DNA of 64,000 nucleotides, taken from NCBI GenBank assembly GCA_029204225.1, contig CM055097.1, positions 60,431,467 to 60,495,466 of the forward strand, written 5' to 3'. The translations under genes and the position numbers were made by a program. The notes under the pieces were generated by a model. The model was not told the DNA's origin, ran no database searches, and saw only the letters and a list, made by a program, of their open reading frames with translations. Source of the stretch: Diphasiastrum complanatum. Taxonomy: Eukaryota > Streptophyta > Lycopodiopsida > Lycopodiales > Lycopodiaceae. Each line of letters opens with the position of its first letter. The first letter of the stretch is position 1. Positions 40,301 through 51,700 of this stretch are shown piece after piece.

Positions 40301-42732
40301 GTCTTTGATGCAGTTCCTCTTCAAGTAATATGACTGTAACAAATTGCATTTCCATTACCTCAGTAACGTGGCGAAGTGCAGACTTTAAATGATCATAAGA
40401 TTCAACAAAATTGTTCAAAAGAACCTTTGCAGCCTCCTCGTCACTTTCTTCCACTCCAATGGATGTAACTTGATCCAATATAGCTTGTAAATGAGTCAAG
40501 AGTTTAGTTATAGAATTTCCTTTTGATGTTTTTAGTGACATGAGTTTTTGGTTCACACAAGACAACCATATCATTGCTCATCTCTTTTGTTGATTTTGCC
40601 TTGCTAAGAAAACTTGACTGTGATTCAATCTAAGCAGTGAAACTGACTGTGCCTTTAATCTCCTTGAGCCCATGCTGCACTTTTTTCAGCTTCAAACGGT
40701 TTTTCTTCTTCACCAGATGCAATATTCCATAGATGCTTGTCAACAAGGACTGCTTTCATTCTCATTTTCCAGAGCTGTCACCATTGAACCTATCTACAAG
40801 AGTACATGTTTCCATCATGAGAAACAACACAATTGCTTTAAAAACATTCAAAAATTGCTTTTATAATACCATGGCTAGGTGTCATTGTCACTTCACCTAT
40901 GCCTTGTACTTTTTAGTTAGTTAAATAGCATAACGTAAAATTTGTACAACCTTTAACAGTTTCCACATGAAATGCTAAATATTTTCACAAATTTTTGCAT
41001 TTTTTAACTAAATTCTTGCAGCAGGTAGCTTCTTTAATATTAAAGTCTCCTTTTACGAACGGACATTCCCCACCAACACCATTTTGACCTTTAAGTTTCC
41101 ACCAAAGGATTTCCTCCTTGAATTTTTTCTCGTTTTTTGGGTCTCTTTCAATGTGGATCTTGCCTTTCAAACAATGAATATTTAGGGCTTCAATCACTCT
41201 TCAAACCCTTGAGATGTTGTTTTGTTTTGTGAAATCTCTTGCACCTTCCACGTTCAAAGCTTCAATTTGGCCTACTGCCCACCTGTTTCTCATGCATGGC
41301 TTTCATTTTATTGGAGAGCTTCCTTCTTGAAATTGATCTGCATGTTTCCTTCAAAACGTCAGCAATCTTGGTGCCAGCGTCTCATGTGCTAGGTTCGTCA
41401 TGCAGCCAAGTCTGCTGCTTCCAATGATCCATATGTCTGGTTTGTGATTTTTATGGCCATTTAATTGGTTCTTTCAAGCTACTGCACATAAATAAATGTA
41501 CGGTGGCATTCATGGCCTTCCTGCAGGCTTTCTCAACGGTCCCTTCTAGATCTCCACAGAGTTTTTACTGACTTTGATTCAAGCGCTGGATGGACTGCTC
41601 TTTGTATTCTTTTGTGTAGGCTTCAGCCTCTTTCAGGGCTGGTGGGTCTGCAACAATTTTCCCACGCTAGGCTACAGCACATGTACTTCAGCTAGTTTTG
41701 CCTTTGAACATTTTTTGTTCATGCAAATTTGCAGTGACTTGTAGCAATTATGTTGGATGAAGCTACTCTGATACTATGATAAATTTTAGGGTGATCTAAT
41801 GGAGCCATACATTAATCGCAACATTCCAAAAACAATTATGAAAAACGGTAACAATTACCTCCAAACCACCCACTTGGCAGCAAGTTTGACCTCGTTCTTT
41901 GTCTCGACTGTCAAGATTGGCTCCATGTACGACAACAAACCATAGAATAGCTCATCACGATAACGTAACTTGCTGTAAAATATTTCTCAAGCGAACGTGG
42001 TGCAGGCAATGAAACACCTAAATTTAGCACAGTTTGAATGTCACATAGGCATGTATGAATATTTGAGCACAAAACAACAAATGAAAAAACGGATGTAAAT
42101 AACAATAAAGAGCTACTAAATTCCAATTAGATAAGGTACTTATGTTTTTATTTGGAGAGGAGAGAAAGGGCCCAAAGTATTCCTCTTGTACCTGCATCTA
42201 GCCCAAGTTGGCACATTTTAATGCCAGCTACGAGCAACTCTCACCCCTTGTGAAATGGGGGGAAGGCCTATTGGAGTGGCTCCGCCAATCAAAATAGAGT
42301 ATTTGGGCCTTTTGGCCTGACTCCCCACTCCATGTGAAACCACCCTGAATTGACAATCTTTCGACTTGTCATTTCATAGATTGACTTGTGGACTACGGGT
42401 GTTTTCATTTGACAGGTTGTTCTCTACCTTGATGACACTCTCATTCAATTTATGTTGCTCGTGTCCATTTTGTTCTAGTCGCCCAAAGCTTGACAATATG
42501 TTACTTTTTCCACTTAGGGAGCTTGCAATAAAAAAGCCACCACTCACGATCCCATACCCCCCCCCCCTCTCCCCCTATTTTATTTTTTTAGTAAAATTTG
42601 ACAACAAGGGTTTCTATTGGGCCAAAGTTTCTGTCGGAATTTTGAATTTGAAAATGAAATTTTGCATTGGACAAAAAAAACAAACACCCCATATATATAT
42701 ATATGTCTAAAAGCAAAGCAAAGCAAAGCAAA

Positions 42733-42793
<61 letters not shown>

Positions 42794-45700
42794 GATCTGG
42801 TGGATATTCCAATTGCCATCATTTCGTGGTAGCGAAGGGAGAAATGGTTAGGCGGGAAGCACAGAAACATCAGAAATTGCTTGGACACACCGTGCAGCCT
42901 ACGCCCACGGATGACGTGCCTGATCCCACGCCTCCTTTGTGTTTGCAATTAGATAATGGATTTATTCAACCTGATACTAAACCTATCTTTACTAATCCTT
43001 TGTGACTAAGTTTGCTGAAGCAGGAGGTAAAAATACAAATCAAAGAGGTAGTAGATAAGTGATGTTTTAGACCCAATACATCATCTTATGAAGCACCCGT
43101 TCTTCTTGTCAAACATAAGGATGGATTTATGTGATGAATGTGCATAGATTGCTGTGAGAACAAGGTCCTCTTCAACTTTACATTGCACTCATAGAGGACA
43201 TGGTGGCTGGTCTCTTGCTGAAGTAACAATAAAACCATTCAAATGAATAATGGGCGTAAGTAGCAATCAAAATAGGCTAACGATCAAAACATGACAAAGA
43301 ATAAGAAAGATACATTTGTCTGTCATTGCGAAGTGCTAACACAATGAAGATAAAAAGCTGATGATAGTCAAAGGATGCTTGCAACTTAAAATTGAAAAAA
43401 AGACCACAATTAGTAGGAAGCATAGTGGCACGTGGTATCGCCATTATGGTACCGCGGTACCATAATGGTGGTACCGCGGTTATGGTGCCGCCCTCAGACC
43501 AGTGGTACCAGGGCGGCACCACAAAAATAATATTTTTTATTATTAAAAAAAAAAAAAAACCCTTTTAACAGGCTAAAACTAGGTAAAAACTAAGATGTTA
43601 TTGTACAGGGGGACTGTACTGGGGGCACTGTGGAAGAGCGGGCCCAATCGGAGTGCGTCATGTGGGGGAGCAATACATGGGGCAGGTACAGTAGCACATG
43701 GGCACTGTGGGGGAGCAGACCATGGACCCAATTGGAGTGCAGCATGTGGGGAGCAATACATCCGGACAGGTACACCGTCACATGGGCACTGTGGAGGAGC
43801 AGACCATGGACCCAATCGCAGTGCAGCATGTGGGGGATCAGCACATGGGGCAGGTACAGTAGCACATGGGCATTGTGGAGGAGCAGACCATGGACCCAAT
43901 CGGAGTGCAGCATGTGGGGGAGCAATACATCCGGACAGGTACACCGTCACATGGGCACAGTGGAGGAGCAGACCATGGACCCAATCGTAGTGCAGCATGT
44001 GGGGGATCAGCACAAGGGGCAGGTACAGTAGCACATGGGATCATCAACAAAAGCAAATTGGGAAACAGGCTGTGGGGTTAAATAGGCACTCACGAGACAG
44101 TGAGAGAGCCAGTGAGAGGGGGTGAGAGGCATTGTGAGAAGCTGTGAGGGAGAGCCAGTGGGAGGCTGTGAGAGAGAGGCATTGTGAGAGGCTGTGTGAC
44201 AGACCGAGTGAGAGGCTGTGAGCCACTGGAGGAGCGTCTGTAGATGTGGGTGCTGCAAGAGAAGATCTGGGCACAGATGGTGGCCTGCCATGGACACCTG
44301 CTGTTGCAAAAGTGGATGGCGATGAAGTGGCTGCAGGCCTCAACGGTATCGGTGGCACTGGAGGTGCTGTGCGGCGCACATACACCCTCTGAGGAACTGG
44401 AGGAACTGCAGGCACCTCGTGTAGCTGCTCTGGCTGAGACTCTGTGTAGGGCATGCTGGCTAGAGAGGATGGGGGTGCCCTGACGCTCGGCATCTGCTGG
44501 GCCTCTGAATCCAAGTCTGCAATCAAGTCGTCCAGCTGGGCATCCGAATACAAATGCTCTGGGCTCTGGGACTCATCATGAGCACCATTGTAATAGATCC
44601 TAACACCACAGTAGGGCAAACACTAACTGATCCACCCAACCTTGCCTACTCCCTGATCTAGAGTAAGCCCCTCCTAGCCCAGTGTGAGGACTGGTAGCAT
44701 GCAACTGCCAAGTGTCGGCCACGTGGCACTGACGTGGCCGACTGCACGTCGGGACCCAACTGGGGGCCCTATCCTGCTGACAGGGTCCCTAGGCTGTGTT
44801 AGGCCCGCCATGGCTATGGACCGTGCTGGGGCACACTACTCACACTGTCTTGCCCTGTTGGTCATGTACGCTGGACACGACCCTGACTGTGGTATCTGAC
44901 CTATCTGTGTTCTCTAGGGTTCGGCACTGGTTACGGGCTCGTAACACTCCCTCCCCCTTAAGAACCGTCTTGGTCCTCTAAGACAAAGTCTGGAAAAATC
45001 TTGCGAAGGACGCTGCCTCTTTCCCAAGTGGCATTCTCAACAGGCTGATCATTCCACTTAACCAGATATTCTCGGTATAGAGTATGACGAGTCTGCGTCT
45101 CTCTACTATCAAGAATTTCCTCTGGTTCATGTGGAGGTTGTTGAGGATCCAATGGGAGAACTAGAACACTGTCCCCTACCAGATTATCTGATCTGGTTAA
45201 GGCTTTTCGTAACTGACTTATATGAAAAACTGGAAAAACCTTACTGCTGTGTGGGAGTTCTAGTTCATAGGTGACCTCGCCTAGTCTCCTACTGATGGTA
45301 AAGGGACCACAATACCTTGGAGACAACTTAGCACACACTCCTGATTTGAGGGTTTTAGAGTCAACTGGGACTCTCAAGTAGACTTTCTCACCAGTGGAGA
45401 ACTGCACATCCCGTCTGTGTGGATCTGCATAATGCCTGGCTCGATCCTGGGATTGTCTAATGCTACGCTTAGCATGTTCTATCATCTGGTTTAGGTCTTC
45501 TAAAAAGTTTCTGGCTGCTTCAACTTTTTCTTGTTTAAACCCTACAGCTGTGGGTGAGCGTGGCTGAAAACCGTACATCAGCATAAATGGGCTGTATCCC
45601 GTAGCTGAATGTTTGGTACTGTTGTAAGCAAACTCTAATATCGAGAGATACTCCTCCCAATTAGTCTGCCTCTTGCTGACGTATGCACGAAGCATATCCT

Positions 45701-48700
45701 CCAGCACTTGATTTACCCTTTCTGTTTGACCGTCCGTCTGTGGATGGTCAGTGGTACTCATATTAAGTTTAGTATGGAGATGATGGAATACTGCCTTCCA
45801 AAAATTTCCAGTAAACTTACTGTCCCGGTCGCTGACTATGCCGGAAGGTAGACCGTACAATTTAAATAGCCCGTCTACAAACAACCTCGCTAACTCTGGA
45901 GCTCTAACGGTTGTTTTGGTCGGAATAAAATGAGCCATTTTGGTCAGACAGTCAACTGTGACCCATATAGCGTCATTACCCTTTTGGGTTTTAGGCAGGC
46001 CTACTATAAAATCCATGGAGATACTCTCCCATTTACCAGCTGGTATTTCTAAGGGATGCAACAACCCTCCTGCCTTTAAACGCTCTGCTTTATTTACTTG
46101 ACATTTCTGGCAACTGGTTACATACTGGTGGACGTCCTTTTTCATACTGGGCCAGAAAAATTGCCTACGAAGAAGCTCATAGGTCTTCTGTATGCCTGGG
46201 TGTCCCGCGCTAGGATTGTCATGACATTCATATAGGACCTGCTGCCTATAATCCTCTGAATTGGGGACACATACTCTATCTCTATAGAGCAAGTACTCAT
46301 CCTGAATGGAATACTGTTTCCATTTGAATCCTTGAGTCAACTGACCCTCAACCACTGGGGTTTGCTTGGGTAATACAGGCTCAGAATCCTCAACGTCATC
46401 TGACGACGTATACTCGGACTCATCATCATCCTCAACGGAAGCTGCCGTATTCTTGGATGAACTGGCACCAGCCCCGGGAACTGGTTCTGGAGTCTGTAAC
46501 TGTCTGTTCTGGACTGAGTTCCAGATAATAGAGAAGAATGCATCATGCTGGCATTTCCCTCTCAAGGACTCGAGTAACTCATTACGAATCTGAGTAAAAC
46601 TCAGCTCGTTTATCATAGGCATTCTGCTAAGGGCATCTGCTACTGTATTGAATTTTCCACGCCTATATCTGATAGACATGTCAAACTCTTGCATCAACTC
46701 TGCCCAACGAGCTTTCCGACCTCTAAGCTCAGGTTGATTGCAAAGGTATCTGAGACTCTCATGGTCTGTCAGGACCTCAAAGTTGGCACCATACAAATAA
46801 TGCCTCCAAGTCTTAAGGGCATGGACTATAGAAAAGAGTTCCTTTTCATAGGCACTATACCTAGTCTGTGCTGGCTCGAGTTTTTTACTCTCGAAGGCAA
46901 CTGGTCGTCCACCCTGAGTTAGCACAGCGCCTACTGCAAAGTCGCTAGCATCTGTTTCGACCACAAATGGCTGATTGGGGTCGACGACTTTTAAGACTGG
47001 TGCTGAAGCTAAGGCTGTTTTGAGAGCATCAAAGCTCTCCTGTTGTGCAGACTCCCAAATGAACTCCTTTCCCTTCCCCTTAAGAAGATTTGTCATAGGG
47101 ACTGCTATCTGAGCATATTCCTTGACAAATCGTCTGTAATATCCCGCTAGACCAAGAAAGATTTGAAGTTCCAAAATATTCTGAGGTCTCAGCCAACTGA
47201 GTATGGCTTTAACCTTATTTGGGTCCATCTTAATCCCATCTGAAGAGATAATGTGACCCAAATATGCTACTTCTTCAACGAAGAATTCACACTTGGATTG
47301 TTTAGCATAAAGCTTATGCTTTCTGAGCAGTCGAAACACCTTTCTGAGGTGTTTTAGATGCTCCTTCCTCGTTTTGCTGTAGACGAGGATGTCATCTAAA
47401 AATACGACTACAAACTTACCCAAGTATGGTCTGAGGACACTGTTCATCAAGGTCATAAAGGTAGCTGGAGCATTTGTGAGCCCAAATGGCATCACCTTAA
47501 ACTCATAATGACCGTGACGAGTCCTAAAAGCTGTTTTCGAGACATCTTCCGATTTTATACGGACTTGATGATATCCCGATCTAAGGTCTATTTTACTGAA
47601 AAACTTAGCCCCGTCGAGTTGATCAAACAACTCGTCTGCCCGAGGCATAGGGTATTTATTCTTAATTGTGACTTTATTGAGGGCTCTGTAATCTACGCAA
47701 AGACGCATAGACCCCTCTTTCTTTTTCACCAATAGGACTGGTGAGGCCCATGGTGAACTACTGGTCTGAATTTGGCCTTTCCCAAGATAGTCTGTTAACT
47801 GCCTAGTTATTTCTTCATCCTCTGTTCGGCTGACCCGATACGGAGGTTTAGAAACAGGTGCTGTACCTGGTACTAGGTTTATTACATGATCTACCTCTCT
47901 GCTAGGTGGTAAACCATGTGGCAAATCTTCAGGAAAAACATCTTTAAATTTAGACAATAAAGTTTCTAATTTACTGATTTTCTGCTGAATAGAACTGGAA
48001 ATAGAAACTTCAGGAATAAACTGAAAGTCACATAAGAATACCTGATGGTCTTCGTCTCCGATTAGCTGACAGAGCTCTGAACTGCAGACCATAGGGCTGT
48101 TGGGAACATCATGCTCCCCATGCAACTGGATCTCTCGGCCTTTATACTGAAAGCTGAGGGTGTTCTCCTGATAGTTTCTGTGGAGGGAAGGTCCTAAACT
48201 GTAGAGCCAATCTCTCCCGAGAACAATGTCTGTTCGATCCAGGTGCATTATCTGAAAGTTTATTTGATCTTGGTACCCCTGAATACCAAGATTTAACTTA
48301 CTTATCATAGTTTCCCATATTTTTTTATCTTCACCCTTAGCTAATGAAACTATGTACCTATGCTGACTAGGTACTTCTGGTAGTTTAAGCTTTTTAACCA
48401 GGGTGTGGTTGATGAAATTATGGGTTGCCCCATCATCAACCATGACTCTTACTGACTGGTTACCAACTTTCCCATGCATACGTACTAGGTCATGCGGCCC
48501 AAAGCTGAAGGGTCTCGCTAGCATTGCAGAGGTCAGCTGGCAACAGTGTTCATGATCTTCATGATACACTTTGATCTCGGAAGCTGCCGAGTCACTGGGG
48601 AAACATACAGTCTGAACAAGATGAACTTGTTTTTTATCTTTCTTATCTTTTTTAGTGAAAGGCCCCTTGGGACACTGTCTGACTGTGTGTCCCTTGCCCA

Positions 48701-51700
48701 TACACACAAAGCACAAACGTTCTTGTTTGGCTTTCTCAAAATCATCTGGTTTTAAGGGCTGTATGTGTGAAGGGCGTTTCTGAGGAGCTTCACCTTTAAA
48801 TTTATCTTCTTTCTTTCTTTTTAAAAATTTCTTTTTAAATTGAAAGTCTTTCTGAGGAAGCTGCTCAGAAAGTGGTTGCTGTCTCGCTCTCTTCCTACCC
48901 ACTGAATCATCATAGATTTGAGCATATCTGAGAGCTTGCTCAAGGGTAGTAGGCGAGTTTCTCTGGACCTCTACTTTATATTCATCTTTGAGGCCACGGA
49001 CAAATCCCCTGATTTTTTGATAGTCATCCATATTTTTAATCTTTAAAATTGCCTCTCGATACTGCGAGATATATTGGATGAGGGACTTGTCCATTACTGT
49101 TCTTTCCCAGGCTTCCCAGGCTCTATCAAGTTCATTCTCTGGTAGAAATTCTCTTAGGAAAGCTTCTTCAAAAGCTTTCCATGACCGGGGAGTCTGCCCA
49201 GTCTCCTGGAGATTTAACCACCACTTATAGGCCATAGGCCCTAAAGAAAGACTGGCCTCAATTGCTTGCAAATGGTCAGGGGTCTGTTTAAGAGCATGAA
49301 TGTTCTTCCATTTGCTGAGGAAGGTTTGTAGAATATCTGCATTTCTATCCTTCTCTTCCCCATTAAAAGTAGGAGGCTTTAAATCTTTAAAAACACTGGG
49401 GTGAGACCGTAAAGTCTCACCCGAAACTGATGGAAGTGGAGAAGGGGATAACTGAGAAGTGGAGGGAAGGCTTCCTTTCGCGGAGCTCAAAATCAAGTTT
49501 TTGAGTTCAGCGAACGAGTCGTCCACACTGGACTTGAAATTGGCTAATGCCAGCTTCAGTTCATCCACTTCTGTTACCAATTGGAGGAACTGCTCCTTGG
49601 TAACCAGTTCGTCGAGTTCTTCGGCGAACTGTTCCTGTTCTTCTACTTCCATGGGTTCCTTCCCTTTTCTGTAAGCCAAGGCTTCTGTTTCAAGTTCGTC
49701 GAAGCCTCTCTCCTGGGGTTGATCAGGTCCCTGAGGAGTGGTCATCTTCGAAACTGAAAGAGAGCTACCTTAACTTCTGAAGGAAAAAAGTCTAAAAGAC
49801 TAATTTACAACTGTACAAGGGAAAGGAAAGATGACTTAGCTGTTTCTGAGGACTGTACTTCCAAAGAAAGAATCAAGAAAAGCCCTTTCAGCTCTTCCTC
49901 CACTGCTTTCAGATCTGCTGTCCGGAAAAATCAGAGATCAAGGTACCAAGAAAAAGAAACAAACTTCTGATCGTCTTGGCCCCTTCCCTCGCTGTCTGAG
50001 GTGTATACTTTTTGCTCCAAAATTCCCGTTTTAGGACCCAAAACAGTTGCAAACTTGTGGTTCCTGCCAAAGACCTTCAGCGCTGGACCTGCACCCACGA
50101 TTCTGTCTCAGATCCGCTCCAAATTCCAGAAAATTTCACTCCAAATTCGAAGTTTCCACCCAATTTGGCAGCGCTGGACCTGCTCCACGTTTTCTATATA
50201 AAATGTGCTCAAAAATCCACAACTGATACATAAAAATCAAGGGTAAATCCCTGATTTTTCAGCGCTGAGCTTCTACAAGGGATTGTGCCTCAAACAACTG
50301 TAAATTCCCAGCAAATTTCAAGGATTTGAAAGCTGTTCCTACAGCGATTTTCCTCCTCAATTCTTTCCTGAGAATCTGAGAAATCTTTCCTATCTTCTGA
50401 TAGCTTTCTCTACTGCTGTCCTGAACTCCCTAGGATGGAGATGGCTCTGATACCAGTGTAATAGATCCTAACACCACAGTAGGGCAAACACTAACTGATC
50501 CACCCAACCTTGCCTACTCCCTGATCTAGAGTAAGCCCCTCCTAGCCCAGTGTGAGGACTGGTAGCATGCAACTGCCAAGTGTCGGCCACGTGGCACTGA
50601 CGTGGCCGACTGCACGTCGGGACCCAACTGGGGGCCCTATCCTGCTGACAGGGTCCCTAGGCTGTGTTAGGCCCGCCATGGCTATGGACCGTGCTGGGGC
50701 ACACTACTCACACTGTCTTGCCCTGTTGGTCATGTACGCTGGACACGACCCTGACTGTGGTATCTGACCTATCTGTGTTCTCTAGGGTTCGGCACTGGTT
50801 ACGGGCTCGTAACAACCATCCTCTGGAACATCCCGTGCCTCATCCTGTGCACCATGCGGACCCTGCATGGCCTCCCAATCGGTACAATCAAAGTCATCTG
50901 GTGACTCCTCTGGTGTGCTGTCATAGAAATGCCTATGGCTCTGTGATGCACGCATCCAAGCTGCTGCGGAAGGTAAACCCAAATCACTCTGGCCCCTATC
51001 AAGAGCCTCCTCCATCATATCAACATAAGAAGGTATGCCACTGGCCCCCCCTGTGTGCCCTGCCCGTCTCCTGGTATAATCTGTGGCATGTGTCCCACCT
51101 CTACCACGTGATGCACCTGTGACCCCTGCTTTAGGCGTGTGCCCAACACCTGTATCATATGCCTCATCTCGCTCTGATCTGGTGAACACAACCCGAATGG
51201 GCTCATCCTCATCCTGATCATCCTCTAACACTGGATCATCTGCCTCGTACAATGGAGGCTCTCTGTGCTCAATCCCAAGCTCTCTCTCTCTCATCTCGGC
51301 AAGCTCCCTCTCTCTCTCTGCCATCAATTGTGTGCCCAGGTCATCTGCAGGCATGGGATGGGTGTTGTCTGTAGGCAAGTCAACCTGGCGCTCCAAATCA
51401 GATATCTTCGTCTGCAAGGTTTAAAATTGGCATGTCAGGGAAACAACTCTATCAGGAAATGAAACCAACATACCAGGAGTCAACCAACATGCTATGAAAG
51501 GTTAGCTTATCACCTGCAATGCGCTCGTAATGGTCGGAAGTCTCCTAGCGAGACGTGCGTTGGTGCTACAGAACACCAACCGCTCCAACTGACTCACTGA
51601 CAACCGGTTTCTTCTCCTCGTGTGAATGAGTGCCCATGTGCTCCAATTACGCTCACACACGGAGGCAGCACAGTCCTGTGGTACGTGCATTGAAATACTT

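Larger units (their letters stand above)
38789..43412. other. large intron with gag and RT relics
   Basis: It contains the copia gag relic at 40203-40600, a possible gag relic near 39310-39670 (frames ending [14 protein letters not shown]), a (GA)n tract at 42733-42790 and a gypsy RT relic at 43020-43200. No other gene, RNA or terminal repeat is recognised. A missing host exon may lie between 38789 and 54948, because the phase does not match across it. Confidence 0.45.
44589..50814 (-). mobile_element. young, structurally complete Ty3/gypsy chromovirus
   Basis: Two 358-bp LTRs (44589-44946 and 50457-50814), TG...CA bounded, appear identical by eye. The 5-bp duplication ACCAT lies at 44584-44588 and 50815-50819. 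The primer-binding site (minus strand TGGTATCAGAGCCATCTC) is one base inside the 5' LTR. A polypurine tract, AAGGGGGAGGGAG, abuts the 3' LTR. A single uninterrupted 1595-codon gag-pol frame fills 44958-49745. This indicates very recent insertion and probable coding competence. It is inserted antisense to the host gene. Confidence 0.95.

Noticed and set aside
43595-44081. Long overlapping frames on both strands with repeated GGADHGPN or WSAPPQCP phrases
   Set aside because: All six frames stay open because the 84-bp unit is a multiple of three; this is a satellite-like repeat, not a protein.
44684-44981. Short plus-strand frames duplicated at 50552-51122
   Set aside because: They are chance frames in the two LTR copies of the gypsy element.
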